From contig CM077034.1 of the NCBI GenBank assembly GCA_039090855.1, positions 15,793,219 through 15,857,218 of the forward strand: a stretch of 64,000 nucleotides of DNA, written 5' to 3'. Shown here in pieces: positions 15,401 to 29,208 of the stretch. Below the pieces are notes generated by a model. The model searched no databases. It was not told where the DNA came from and saw only the letters and a list, made by a program, of their open reading frames with translations. How positions within the stretch are numbered: the stretch's first letter is position 1; every line of letters begins with the position of its first letter. Origin of the DNA: Macrothele yani (taxonomy: Eukaryota; Arthropoda; Arachnida; Araneae; Macrothelidae). Made by a program: the position numbers and the translations under genes.

Positions 15401-18345
15401 TACTAAACAGAATTGGTTCAGTTTACCTCCGGAACAACATACTAAAGTTTTGTAGCAATACAAACATGTTTAGTCAAGTTATGAGGATAATGGCTGTTGA
15501 ATAAATCTCGCTCCTGTGTCCTGAGCTTTGACCCCATTTCGATGATACTAAACAGAATTGGTTCAGTTTACCTCCGGAACAACATACTAAAGTTTTGTCG
15601 CAATACAAACATGTTTAGTCAAGTTATGAGGATAATGGCTGTTGAATAAATCTCGCTCCTGTGTCCTGAGCTTTGACCCCATTTCGATGATACTAAACAG
15701 AATTGGTTCAGTTTACCTCCGGAACAACATACTAAAGTTTTGTAGCAATACAAACATGTTTAGTCAAGTTATGAGGATAATGGCTGTTGAATAAATCTCG
15801 CTCCTGTGTCCTGAGCTTTGACCCCATTTCGATGATACTAAACAGAATTGGTTCAGTTTACCTCCGGAACAACATACTAAAGTTTTGTAGCAATACAAAC
15901 ATGTTTAGTCAAGTTATGAGGATAATGGCTGTTGAATAAATCTCGCTCCTGTGTCCTGAGCTTTGACCCCATTTCGATGATACTAAACAGAATTGGTTCA
16001 GTTTACCTCCGGAACAACATACTAAAGTTTTGTAGCAATACAAACATGTTTAGTCAAGTTATGAGGATAATGGCTGTTGAATAAATCTCGCTCCTGTGTC
16101 CTGAGCTTTGACCCCATTTCGATGATACTAAACAGAATTGGTTCAGTTTACCTCCGGAACAACATACTAAAGTTTTGTAGCAATACAAACATGTTTAGTC
16201 AAGTTATGAGGATAATGGCTGTTGAATAAATCTCGCTCCTGTGTCCTGAGCTTTGACCCCATTTCGATGATACTAAACAGAATTGGTTCAGTTTACCTCC
16301 GGAACAACATACTAAAGTTTTGTAGCAATACAAACATGTTTAGTCAAGTTATGAGGATAATGGCTGTTGAATAAATCTCGCTCCTGTGTCCTGAGCTTTG
16401 ACCCCATTTCGATGATACTAAACAGAATTGGTTCAGTTTACCTCCGGAACAACATACTAAAGTTTTGTAGCAATACAAACATGTTTAGTCAAGTTATGAG
16501 GATAATGGCTGTTGAATAAATCTCGCTCCTGTGTCCTGAGCTTTGACCCCATTTCGATGATACTAAACAGAATTGGTTCAGTTTACCTCCGGAACAACAT
16601 ACTAAAGTTTTGTAGCAATACAAACATGTTTAGTCAAGTTATGAGGATAATGGCTGTTGAATAAATCTCGCTCCTGTGTCCTGAGCTTTGACCCCATTTC
16701 GATGATACTAAACAGAATTGGTTCAGTTTACCTCCGGAACAACATACTAAAGTTTTGTAGCAATACAAACATGTTTAGTCAAGTTATGAGGATAATGGCT
16801 GTTGAATAAATCTCGCTCCTGTGTCCTGAGCTTTGACCCCATTTCGATGATACTAAACAGAATTGGTTCAGTTTACCTCCGGAACAACATACTAAAGTTT
16901 TGTAGCAATACAAACATGTTTAGTCAAGTTATGAGGATAATGGCTGTTGAATAAATCTCGCTCCTGTGTCCTGAGCTTTGACCCCATTTCGATGATACTA
17001 AACAGAATTGGTTCAGTTTACCTCCGGAACAACATACTAAAGTTTTGTAGCAATACAAACATGTTTAGTCAAGTTATGAGGATAATGGCTGTTGAATAAA
17101 TCTCGCTCCTGTGTCCTGAGCTTTGACCCCATTTCGATGATACTAAACAGAATTGGTTCAGTTTACCTCCGGAACAACATACTAAAGTTTTGTAGCAATA
17201 CAAACATGTTTAGTCAAGTTATGAGGATAATGGCTGTTGAATAAATCTCGCTCCTGTGTCCTGACCTTTGACCCCATTTCGATGATACTAAACAGAATTG
17301 GTTCAGTTTACCTCCGGAACAACATACTAAAGTTTTGTAGCAATACAAACATGTTTAGTCAAGTTATGAGGATAATGGCTGTTGAATAAATCTCGCTCCT
17401 GTGTCCTGACCTTTGACCCCATTTCGATGATACTAAACAGAATTGGTTCAGTTTACCTCCGGAACAACATACTAAAGTTTTGTAGCAATACAAACATGTT
17501 TAGTCAAGTTATGAGGATAATGGCTGTTGAATAAATCTCGCTCCTGTGTCCTGAGCTTTGACCCCATTTCGATGATACTAAACAGAATTGGTTCAGTTTA
17601 CCTCCGGAACAACATACTAAAGTTTTGTAGCAATACAAACATGTTTAGTCAAGTTATGAGGATAATGGCTGTTGAATAAATCTCGCTCCTGTGTCCTGAG
17701 CTTTGACCCCATTTCGATGATACTAAACAGAATTGGTTCAGTTTACCTCCGGAACAACATACTAAAGTTTTGTAGCAATACAAACATGTTTAGTCAAGTT
17801 ATGAGGATAATGGCTGTTGAATAAATCTCGCTCCTGTGTCCTGAGCTTTGACCCCATTTCGATGATACTAAACAGAATTGGTTCAGTTTACCTCCGGAAC
17901 AACATACTAAAGTTTTGTAGCAATACAAACATGTTTAGTCAAGTTATGAGGATAATGGCTGTTGAATAAATCTCGCTCCTGTGTCCTGAGCTTTGACCCC
18001 ATTTCGATGATACTAAACAGAATTGGTTCAGTTTACCTCCGGAACAACATACTAAAGTTTTGTAGCAATACAAACATGTTTAGTCAAGTTATGAGGATAA
18101 TGGCTGTTGAATAAATCTCGCTCCTGTGTCCTGAGCTTTGACCCCATTTCGATGATACTAAACAGAATTGGTTCAGTTTACCTCCGGAACAACATACTAA
18201 AGTTTTGTAGCAATACAAACATGTTTAGTCAAGTTATGAGGATAATGGCTGTTGAATAAATCTCGCTCCTGTGTCCTGAGCTTTGACCCCATTTCGATGA
18301 TACTAAACAGAATTGGTTCAGTTTACCTCCGGAACAACATACTAA
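12470..18345. repeat. Homogenised core of the type A array
   Basis: About 40 consecutive monomers are nearly identical to one another. The visible differences are few: TGACCT instead of TGAGCT in some units (about 12478, 13495, 13640, 17265 and 17410) and one TGTCGC variant at about 15597. This is much more uniform than the flanks, and typical of recent amplification or gene conversion in the middle of an array. Confidence 0.8.
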
Positions 18346-21300
18346 AGTTTTGTCGCAATAGAAGCATTTTTAGTCAAGTTATGAGGATAATGGCTGTTGA
18401 ATAAATCTCGCTCCTGTGTCCTGAGCTTTGACCCCATTTCGATGATACTAAACAGAATTGGTTCAGTTTACCTCCGGAACAACATACTAAAGTTTTGTCG
18501 CAATACAAACATGTTTAGTCAAGTTATGAGGATAATGGCTGTTGAATAAACCTGGCTCCTGTGTCCTGACCTTTGACCCCATTTCGATTATATTAAACAG
18601 AATTGGTTCAGTATACCTCCACGGAACAACATACTAAAGTTTTGTCGCAATAGAAGCATTTTTAGTCAAGTTATGAGGATAATGGCTGTGGAATAAATCT
18701 CGCTCCTGTGTCCTGAGCTTTGACCCCATTTCGATGATACTAAACAGAATTGGTTCAGTATACCTCCGGAACAACATACTAAAGTTTTGTCGCAATACAA
18801 ACATGTTTAGTCAAGTTATGAGGATAATGGCTGTTGAATAAATCTCGCTCCTGTGCCCTGACCTTTGACCCCATTTCGATTATATTAAACAGAATTGGTT
18901 CAATATACCTCCACAACAACATACTAAAGTTTTGTCGCAATAGAAGCATTTTTAGTCAAGTTATGAGGATAATGGCTGTGGAATAAATCTCGCTCCTGTG
19001 TCCTGAGCTTTGACCCCATTTCGATGATACTAAACAGAATTGGTTCAGTATACCTCCGGAACAACATACTAAAGTTTTGTCGCAATACAAACATGTTTAG
19101 TCAAGTTATGAGGATAATGGCTGTTGAATAAATCTCGCTCCTGTGTCCTGACCTTTGACCCCATTTCGATGATACTAAACAGAATTGGTTCAGTTTACCT
19201 CCACAACAACATACTAAAGTTTTGTAGCAATAGAAGCATGTTTAGTCAAGTTATGAGGATAATGGCTGTTGAATAAATCTCGCTCCTGTGTCCTGAGCTT
19301 TGACCCCATTTCGATGATACTAAACAGAATTGGTTCAGTATACCTCCGGAACAACATACTAAAGTTTTGTAGCAATACAAACATGTTTAGTCAAGTTATG
19401 AGGATAATGGCTGTTGAATAAATCTCGCTCCTGTGTCCTGAGCTTTGACCCCATTTCGATGATACTAAACAGAATTGGTTCAGTTTACCTCCGGAACAAC
19501 ATACTAAAGTTTTGTAGCAATAGAAACATGTTTAGTCAAGTTATGAGGATAATGGCTGTTGAATAAATCTCGCTCCTGTGTCCTGAGCTTTGACCCCATT
19601 TCGATGATACTAAACAGAATTGGTTCAGTTTACCTCCGGAACAACATACTAAAGTTTTGTAGCAATACAAACATGTTTAGTCAAGTTATGAGGATAATGG
19701 CTGTTGAATAAATCTCGCTCCTGTGTCCTGAGCTTTGACCCCATTTCGATGATACTAAACAGAATTGGTTCAGTTTACCTCCGGAACAACATACTAAAGT
19801 TTTGTAGCAATACAAACATGTTTAGTCAAGTTATGAGGATAATGGCTGTTGAATAAATCTCGCTCCTGTGTCCTGAGCTTTGACCCCATTTCGATGATAC
19901 TAAACAGAATTGGTTCAGTTTACCTCCGGAACAACATACTAAAGTTTTGTAGCAATACAAACATGTTTAGTCAAGTTATGAGGATAATGGCTGTTGAATA
20001 AATCTCGCTCCTGTGTCCTGAGCTTTGACCCCATTTCGATGATACTAAACAGAATTGGTTCAGTTTACCTCCGGAACAACATACTAAAGTTTTGTAGCAA
20101 TACAAACATGTTTAGTCAAGTTATGAGGATAATGGCTGTTGAATAAATCTCGCTCCTGTGTCCTGAGCTTTGACCCCATTTCGATGATACTAAACAGAAT
20201 TGGTTCAGTTTACCTCCGGAACAACATACTAAAGTTTTGTAGCAATACAAACATGTTTAGTCAAGTTATGAGGATAATGGCTGTTGAATAAATCTCGCTC
20301 CTGTGTCCTGAGCTTTGACCCCATTTCGATGATACTAAACAGAATTGGTTCAGTTTACCTCCGGAACAACATACTAAAGTTTTGTAGCAATACAAACATG
20401 TTTAGTCAAGTTATGAGGATAATGGCTGTTGAATAAATCTCGCTCCTGTGTCCTGAGCTTTGACCCCATTTCGATGATACTAAACAGAATTGGTTCAGTT
20501 TACCTCCGGAACAACATACTAAAGTTTTGTAGCAATACAAACATGTTTAGTCAAGTTATGAGGATAATGGCTGTTGAATAAATCTCGCTCCTGTGTCCTG
20601 AGCTTTGACCCCATTTCGATGATACTAAACAGAATTGGTTCAGTTTACCTCCGGAACAACATACTAAAGTTTTGTAGCAATACAAACATGTTTAGTCAAG
20701 TTATGAGGATAATGGCTGTTGAATAAATCTCGCTCCTGTGTCCTGAGCTTTGACCCCATTTCGATGATACTAAACAGAATTGGTTCAGTTTACCTCCGGA
20801 ACAACATACTAAAGTTTTGTAGCAATACAAACATGTTTAGTCAAGTTATGAGGATAATGGCTGTTGAATAAATCTCGCTCCTGTGTCCTGACCTTTGACC
20901 CCATTTCGATTATATTAAAAAGAATTGGTCCAATATACCTCCACAACAGCATACTAAAGTTTTGTCGCAATAGAAGCATTTTTAGTCAAGTTATGAGGAT
21001 AATGGCTGTGGAATAAATCTTGCTCCTGTGTCCTGAGCTTTGACCCCATTTCGATGATACTAAACAGAATTGGTTCAGTTTACCTCCGGAACAATATACT
21101 AAAGTTTTGTCGCAATACAAACATGTTTAGTCAAGTTATGAGGATAATGGCTGTTGAATAAATCTCGCTCCTGTGTCCTGACCTTTGACCCCATCTCGAT
21201 TATATTAAACAGAATTGGTTCAATATACCTCCACAACAACATACTAAAGTTTTGTCGCAATAGAAACATGTTTAGTCAAGTTATGAGGATAATGGCTGTG

Positions 21301-24300
21301 GAATAAATCTTGCTCCTGTGTCCTGAGCTTTGACCCCATTTCGATGATACTAAACAGAATTGGTTCAGTATACCTCCGGAACAACATACTAAAGTTTTGT
21401 CGCAATACAAACATGTTTAGTCAAGTTATGAGGATAATGGCTGTTGAATAAATCTCGCTCCTGTGTCCTGACCTTTGACCCCATTTCGATGATATTAAAC
21501 AGAATTGGTTCAGTATACCTCCGGAACAACATACTAAAGTTTTGTCGCAATACAAGCATTTTTAGTCAAGTTATGAGGATAATGGCTGTTGAATAAATCT
21601 CGCTCCTGTGTCCTGAGCTTTGACCCCATTTCGATGATACTAAACAGAATTGGTTCAGTTTACCTCCGGAACAACATACTAAAGTTTTGTCGCAATACAA
21701 ACATGTTTAGTCAAGTTATGAGGATAATGGCTGTTGAATAAATCTCGCTCCTGTGTCCTGACCTTTGACCCCATTTCGATGATACTAAACAGAATTGGTT
21801 CAGTTTACCTCCGGAACAACATACTAAAGTTTTGTAGCAATACAAACATGTTTAGTCAAGTTATGAGGATAATGGCTGTTGAATAAATCTCGCTCCTGTG
21901 TCCTGAGCTTTGACCCCATTTCGATGATACTAAACAGAATTGGTTCAGTTTACCTCCGGAACAACATACTAAAGTTTTGTCGCAATACAAACATGTTTAG
22001 TCAAGTTATGAGGATAATGGCTGTTGAATAAATCTCGCTCCTGTGTCCTGACCTTTGACCCCATTTCGATGATACTAAACAGAATTGGTTCAATATACCT
22101 CCACAACAACATACTAAAGTTTTGTAGCAATAGAAGCATTTTTAGTCAAGTTATGAGGATAATGGCTGTTGAATAAATCTCGCTCCTGTGTCCTGAGCTT
22201 TGACCCCATTTCGATGATACTAAACAGAATTGGTTCAGTTTACCTCCGGAACAACATACTAAAGTTTTGTAGCAATACAAACATGTTTAGTCAAGTTATG
22301 AGGATAATGGCTGTTGAATAAATCTCGCTCCTGTGTCCTGAGCTTTGACCCCATTTCGATGATACTAAACAGAATTGGTTCAGTTTACCTCCGGAACAAC
22401 ATACTAAAGTTTTGTAGCAATACAAACATGTTTAGTCAAGTTATGAGGATAATGGCTGTTGAATAAATCTCGCTCCTGTGTCCTGAGCTTTGACCCCATT
22501 TCGATGATACTAAACAGAATTGGTTCAGTTTACCTCCGGAACAACATACTAAAGTTTTGTAGCAATACAAACATGTTTAGTCAAGTTATGAGGATAATGG
22601 CTGTTGAATAAATCTCGCTCCTGTGTCCTGAGCTTTGACCCCATTTCGATGATACTAAACAGAATTGGTTCAGTTTACCTCCGGAACAACATACTAAAGT
22701 TTTGTAGCAATACAAACATGTTTAGTCAAGTTATGAGGATAATGGCTGTTGAATAAATCTCGCTCCTGTGTCCTGAGCTTTGACCCCATTTCGATGATAC
22801 TAAACAGAATTGGTTCAGTTTACCTCCGGAACAACATACTAAAGTTTTGTAGCAATACAAACATGTTTAGTCAAGTTATGAGGATAATGGCTGTTGAATA
22901 AATCTCGCTCCTGTGTCCTGAGCTTTGACCCCATTTCGATGATACTAAACAGAATTGGTTCAGTTTACCTCCGGAACAACATACTAAAGTTTTGTAGCAA
23001 TACAAACATGTTTAGTCAAGTTATGAGGATAATGGCTGTTGAATAAATCTCGCTCCTGTGTCCTGAGCTTTGACCCCATTTCGATGATACTAAACAGAAT
23101 TGGTTCAGTTTACCTCCAGAACAACATACTAAAGTTTTGTAGCAATAGAAGCATGTTTAGTCAAGTTATGAGGATAATGGCTGTTGAATAAATCTCGCTC
23201 CTGTGTCCTGAGCTTTGACCCCATTTCGATGATACTAAACAGAATTGGTTCAGTATACCTCCGGAACAACATACTAAAGTTTTGTAGCAATAGAAGCATT
23301 TTTAGTCAAGTTATGAGGATAATGGCTGTTGAATAAATCTCGCTCCTGTGTCCTGACCTTTGACATCATTTCGATGATACTAAACAGAATTGGTTCAGTT
23401 TACCTCCAGAACAACATACTAAAGTTTTGTCGCAATACAAGCATGTTTAGTCAAGTTATGAGGATAATGGCTGTTGAATAAATCTCGCTCCTGTGTCCTG
23501 AGCTTTGACCCCATTTCGATGATACTAAACAGAATTGGTTCAGTATACCTCCGGAACAACATACTAAAGTTTTGTAGCAATACAAACATGTTTAGTCAAG
23601 TTATGAGGATAATGGCTGTTGAATAAATCTCGCTCCTGTGTCCTGACCTTTGACCCCATTTCGATGATACTAAACAGAATTGGTTCAGTTTACCTCCGGA
23701 ACAACATACTAAAGTTTTGTCGCAATAGAAACATTTTTAGTCAAGTTATGAGGATAATGGCTGTTGAATAAATCTCGCTCCTGTGTCCTGACCTTTGACC
23801 CCATTTCGATGATACTAAACAGAATTGGTTCAGTTTACCTCCGGAACAACATACTAAAGTTTTGTCGCAATACAAACATGTTTAGTCAAGTTATGAGGAT
23901 AATGGCTGTTGAATAAATCTCGCTCCTGTGTCCTGAGCTTTGACCCCATTTCGATGATACTAAACAGAATTGGTTCAGTTTACCTCCGGAACAACATACT
24001 AAAGTTTTGTCGCAATACAAACATGTTTAGTCAAGTTATGAGGATAATGGCTGTTGAATAAATCTCGCTCCTGTGTCCTGAGCTTTGACCCCATTTCGAT
24101 GATACTAAACAGAATTGGTTCAGTATACCTCCGGAACAACATACTAAAGTTTTGTCGCAATACAAACATGTTTAGTCAAGTTATGAGGATAATGGCTGTT
24201 GAATAAATCTCGCTCCTGTGTCCTGACCTTTGACCCCATTTCGATGATACTAAACAGAATTGGTTCAGTATACCTCCGGAACAACATACTAAAGTTTTGT

Positions 24301-26060
24301 CGCAATAGAAGCATTTTTAGTCAAGTTATGAGGATAATGGCTGTTGAATAAATCTCGCTCCTGTGTCCTGAGCTTTGACCCCATTTCGATGATACTAAAC
24401 AGAATTGGTTCAGTATACCTCCGGAACAACATACTAAAGTTTTGTCGCAATACAAACATGTTTAGTCAAGTTATGAGGATAATGGCTGTTGAATAAATCT
24501 CGCTCCTGTGTCCTGAGCTTTGACCCCATTTCGATGATACTAAACAGAATTGGTTCAGTATACCTCCGGAACAACATACTAAAGTTTTGTCGCAATAGAA
24601 ACATGTTTAGTCAAGTTATGAGGATAATGGCTGTTGAATAAATCTCGCTCCTGTGTCCTGAGCTTTGACCCCATTTCGATGATACTAAACAGAATTGGTT
24701 CAGTATACCTCGGGAACAACATACTAAAGTTTTGTCGCAATACAAACATGTTTAGTCAAGTTATGAGGATAATGGCTGTTGAATAAATCTCGCTCCTGTG
24801 TCCTGACCTTTGACCCCATTTCGATGATATTAAACAGAATTGGTTCAGTATACCTCCACAACAACATACTAAAGTTTTGTCGCAATACAAGCATGTTTAG
24901 TCAAGTTATGAGGATAATGGCTGTTGAATAAATCTCGCTCCTGTGTCCTGAGCTTTGACCCCATTTCGATGATACTAAACAGAATTGGTTCAGTATACCT
25001 CGGGAACAACATACTAAAGTTTTGTCGCAATACAAACATGTTTAGTCAAGTTATGAGGATAATGGCTGTTGAATAAATCTCGCTCCTGTGTCCTGACCTT
25101 TGACCCCATTTCGATTATATTAAACAGAATTGGTTCAGTATACCTCCACAACAGCATACTAAAGTTTTGTCGCAATAGAAACATTTTTAGTCAAGTTATG
25201 AGGATAATGGCTGTTGAATAAATCTCGCTCCTGTGTCCTGAGCTTTGACCCCATTTCGATGATACTAAACAGAATTGGTTCAGTATACCTCCGGAACTAC
25301 ATACTAAAGTTTTGTCGCAATACAAACATGTTTAGTCAAGTTATGAGGATAATGGCTGTTGAATAAACCTGGCTCCTGTGCCCTGACCTTTGACCCCATC
25401 TCGATTATATTAAAAAGAATTGGTCCAATATACCTCCACAACAGCATACTAAAGTTTTGTCGCAATAGAAGCATTTTTAGTCAAGTTATGAGGATAATGG
25501 CTGTGGAATAAATCTTGCTCCTGTGTCCTGAGCTTTGACCCCATTTCAATGATACTAAACAGAATTGGTTCAGTATACCTCGGGAACTACATACTAAAGT
25601 TTTGTCGCAATACAAACATGTTTAGTCAAGTTATGAGGATAATGGCTGTTGAATAAACCTGGCTCCTGTGCCCTGACCTTTGACCCCATCTCGATTATAT
25701 TAAAAAGAATTGGTCCAATATACCTCCACAACAGCATACTAAAGTTTTGTCGCAATAGAAGCATTTTTAGTCAAGTTATGAGGATAATGGCTGTGGAATA
25801 AATCTTGCTCCTGTGTCCTGAGCTTTGACCCCATTTCGATGATACTAAACAGAATTGGTTCAGTATACCTCGGGAACTACATACTAAAGTTTTGTCGCAA
25901 TACAAACATGTTTAGTCAAGTTATGAGGATAATGGCTGTGGAATAAACCTGGCTCCTGTGCCCTGACCTTTGACCCCATCTCGATGATATTAAACAGAAC
26001 CAGTTCAGTATACCTCCAGAACAACATGATGAAGTTTTGTCGCAATCGAAGCACTTTTCC

Positions 26061-26260
26061 GTAAGTTATGACGCATAAGGCGATGGAATGAATCCCGCTC
26101 CCTTGTCCTGACCTTTGACCCCATTTCTCCTGGTTTCGATAGGGTCCTTCCCTAGGCTATCTCCTACTATATACTAAAACTTTATTGAAATCGGACAGTT
26201 TTTACTCGAGTTATCGTGCAGACAGGCGGACATGCAGACGGAGGAGCATATTCTACCAAA
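26061..26260. repeat. Decayed right end of satellite locus 1, one type B unit plus end sequence
   Basis: The last monomer changes to the type B form: CCTGACCTTTGACCCCATTT followed by a TCTCC block, then TACTAAAACTTTATTGAAATC. It ends in GAGTTATCGTGCAGACAGGC and GGAGCAT. The same TTATCGTGC...GACGGA...GGAGCAT ending closes the loci at 37028 and 43309, so the three loci share a right-hand end. Confidence 0.7.
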
Positions 26261-27269
26261 TACTCTCCAGGCAAGAACTGGAAATACGCTTTGTAAATTT
26301 GCAACAGGAATAGAGAAAAGTCGCTCGTGAATTAGAGGAATTTTTTTACAGCTTAGCATGTTTTTTTTTTTTTTGTTTAGTTGACATTTATAAATACGGT
26401 CAAATTTAAACGTAGTTTTTCTCCGAGGAAGTGCCCTTGTGAAATATAGGACCTACCGCCGAATTATAACCACAAACGCCAATTAAGACTCAGAGATGAA
26501 TGATAACGACACATATTTGATTACTCTCTTTTGTGATATCAGAAACGGATAGACCGTCTCTCTGCTGGCACTCATCAATTTTCCAAAGCTTTTATGCTAT
26601 ACGGAGAAGACATTAATTCTTCTTACGAGCTGCACAAGTAAATACGAAACGAGGATGAAAAACAAATGTCCTACTACCACCAGCGCTGCTCATTTAGAAT
26701 TGCGCTGCGGAAAGCGAGATCATGATAAGAATAAAAGAAATCGTAAGAAGAATCTTTGTCAATAAACCATTATGCTTCCAGCAAAATGGTTTCACTGTCA
26801 TTAGGAGAATGTAAAGCGTAATTCTTTGGCCTTTTGTTGCCAGACAGCCGTAATAAATCTTTTTTTTTTTTTTCTGCGTTCCGAGTCAAAAAAGAAATGC
26901 AGTTTCTCCAACGGATTTCCCCGAGAGCGTTAGATGGTGTGAAAACGAGATTCCCCGAAAAACCATTCTACATCGAGCGGGAAGTGTGTGTGTGTGTTTG
27001 CACCAAGAAAGTTATAATTCGCCGAATAAAAAAACTGTAACTTTGAAGTTCTAACATCTAGCCGAGTTAATTTTGTATGCGAGAAACACTGTGAGAAACA
27101 CAAAAAAAAAAACAGAATTTGCTAATTTTTTATATCGGGGTTTATTTCCTATTGGCGGCTGGTTGTATACATATCTGACATAAGTAAATGCACACCTGTC
27201 GTAATGTCATTTTTGGAACCTAGTGGAATCTATATTGCATTACACGCTCGAATTCCCTTTCATAAGCAC
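26261..27269. other. Unannotated intergenic sequence
   Basis: I see no gene here. The stretch has homopolymer runs (T at 26360-26374 and 26861-26873) and a short GT run near 26984-26997. The short open frames have low-complexity composition and match nothing I recognise. Confidence 0.6.
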
Positions 27270-27271
27270 TA

Positions 27272-28575
27272 TACACAGTGTAGCAAAGCATTTTAAAGAC
27301 TGGGTCTGTAAAATGAAATAGAAACAAGAAATTATAATTTGTTTTGGTTTGTTATTCAAAATAAGTCCCTCCGGCTTCAATACAGCGATTTAATAATGGT
27401 TCGAATGCCTTCACTTTGCGTAATTGCCTCCAAAGCACGCGTCGAAGCTGTTTGCATGGTCGAAATATCATCAAAAATAACGCCCTTTTAACGTCATTTT
27501 AAGTTTTGGGAATAAACAAAAGTCGCAGAGTGCTAAATCAGGTAAATACGGTGAATGATTCAACAAACAGACGTTCTTTTTCGCCAAAAATCTACGAACA
27601 AGAAGTGAGGTGTGACTGGGTGCATTATCCTGTAACAAACACCACCTGTTTTCATCCCGATATTCTGGACGAATGCGACGAATTCTGCCCATCAAACACC
27701 TCAAAACATTTAAATAAAACTCACCAGTAATTGTTTGTCCACTTGGAACAAATTCTTTGTGGATACTACCCTTACTATCGAAGAATGTAATGAGCATTGT
27801 TTTGATTTTCGATGGAACTTTTCTTGTTTTTTTTTTTTTTTGGCTTGTGGCGAGTTTTTTGACTTCCATTCCGCACTTTGTCGCTTTGTTTTAGGATCAT
27901 ATTGAAAACACCATGTTTCATCACCAGTAACAATCGATTTTAAGAAGTTTGGATCATTTTCAGCGGCTGAAATGATGTCTCTGCAAAGTGCACTTCTCCT
28001 TGATTTTTGTTCATTGGTTAACGTGTGTAGAACAAATTTAGTACAGACTTTTGTTTTGCCCAAATATTCATGCAGGATGGGTAGAATCGTTTCTTTGTTG
28101 ATGTTTAAAGACTCTTCCATCATTCTTAGTGACGCACATCGATTGTTTGCCACGAAATCACGCACTTTTTCAATAATCTCAGGTGTCCTAGATGAACTTG
28201 GTCTTCCGGTATGCTTATCATCTTCTAGCGTATCTCTTCCGTCCAAAAAACGTTTGTGCCACAGGAAAACATTCGATCTACTTAAACAAAACTCACCGTA
28301 AACTTGTTTCATCTTTTGGTACGTTGGCACTTTTATCAAGTTTTGCGTTAAATTTAATAACAGCCCTTTGTTCCATCTTAATAATTCAACATGAAAAAAA
28401 TTTGACTTCTCTAATGAAAGGCCGTTTCGTTTGAGTTACTTTAACAACTGCGCAGTACTTTTGGCAGAAAGCAAGCAGATGGTCACGGTTTATAACGCAT
28501 TCGCGATTACACTGGTGGCGCCACCGTAGGCTGAAATCTAGCGCCAGTCTTAAAAATTCTTTGACGCACTGTGTA
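27272..28575 (-). mobile_element. mariner element, copy 1
   Basis: This is a complete-length mariner-type DNA transposon of about 1.3 kb. The left end reads TACACAGTGTAGCAAAGC and the reverse complement of the right end reads TACACAGTGCGTCAAAG, so the terminal inverted repeats match with a few differences. TA dinucleotides at 27270-27271 and 28576-28577 fit the TA target duplication of this superfamily. The transposase lies on the minus strand inside and is broken. A second copy of the same family lies at 47391-48648. Confidence 0.92.
27377..28376 (-). pseudogene. mariner transposase, frameshifted
   Basis: The gene would cut and paste the element by a DDE/D reaction. The start is taken at 28376 (MEQRAVIKFN), the usual mariner N-terminus. 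The helix-turn-helix part (LSRSNVFLWHKRFLDGRDTL) is followed by the catalytic VTGDETWCFQYDPKTKRQS block, then QDNAPSH and LPDLALCDF, giving the D...D34D layout. At least three frameshifts break it: near 28340, in an A/T homopolymer at about 27827-27841 that is expanded relative to copy 2, and near 27473 just before the C-terminal FDDIS segment, which ends at 27377. The second motif has Q in place of the usual H before DNAPSH, and the third has L in place of A. It cannot make active enzyme. I am confident of the family. Confidence 0.9.
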
Positions 28576-28952
28576 TAACTAACCATACGTACTTACAAAT
28601 AACTTCGTCAATGAATATAAATATAATCTGGTATTATTTCATTTTAGATATTATAGATTTCAAGAGAAATTGTTTAATAAATGTATAAAGTGACACACAT
28701 AAATAATTAGTACAGCAAAGTCACTCATCACAAGTAATTTAATTATGCATAAAGTACCTTTGTGTACGTTTTTACATTAAGTGTCAATGTCATAAATAAT
28801 ATATTGTCGCTTCATCACTATATCTGTCATAAAATTGTGCGGTCCATTTAACCAGCATGTGACAACGAGTATATCTATTATACCAGATGTGCCATCGAAT
28901 AATATACTTCGAGTTGATTCTATGAATAAATCAGTATGTATGGATTACACGT
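28576..28952. other. AT-rich intergenic sequence
   Basis: I see no gene, RNA or repeat that I recognise between the mariner end and the direct repeat that starts at 28953. Confidence 0.5.
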
Positions 28953-28970
28953 ATACCAAATTTGAAATCG

Positions 28971-29045
28971 AGCCGCTAATGGCTCAGTGGTTAGCAGTTC
29001 AGACTGTCGATGCAAGGTCCCCAGGTTCTAGCCTGGGCTGATCTT
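28971..29045 (+). repeat. tRNA-like head of the SINE-like element
   Basis: There is an A-box-like TGGCTCAGTGGTTAGC at about 28980 and a B-box-like GGTTCTAGCCT at about 29023, spaced as in a tRNA. The B box departs from GGTTCGANTCC, so this is a tRNA-derived retroposon head rather than a working tRNA gene. Confidence 0.6.
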
Positions 29046-29208
29046 TCAGAGATGGTGTGATTTACTAACAATCGCTGAATATCCGCCGTGCATCGGACGA
29101 GCACGTAAAGTGACGGCCCCCAGGCTGGACCCACTGGTTAAATGGGTATCCTTTCCTATGCCCCCCCTGAAATTCTCTTACCCCTCTATGTGCAACATCG
29201 TACTTGTA

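Larger units (their letters stand above)
1..26060. repeat. 145-bp satellite array (type A monomer), about 180 copies
   Basis: The array is a head-to-tail repeat with a 145-bp period: successive CCTGTGTCCTGA blocks start at 1, 146 and 291, and the spacing holds across the array with few indels. It is cut by the left window edge. Monomers fall into two subtypes. One carries GCAATACAAACATGTTTAG, the other GCAATAGAAGCATTTTTAG, and in places they alternate as 290-bp dimers. Each monomer has a TGA(C/G)CTTTGACCCC core and a GTTATGAGGATAATGGCTGT block. Stop codons are frequent in every frame and no open reading frame above 60 codons lies here, so coding use is not supported. The right edge is the most divergent part, as expected for an array margin. 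Confidence 0.97.

Noticed and set aside
1..26060. CRISPR-like array
   Set aside because: The whole 145-bp unit repeats with no unique spacers, and the context is eukaryotic.
1..26060. Definite centromere
   Set aside because: Array size and monomer length fit, but no CENP-B-box-like motif was seen and sequence alone cannot show centromere function.
26834..27040. 68-codon frame with a poly-Phe tract
   Set aside because: It is created by a T homopolymer and a GT run, with no recognisable domain.
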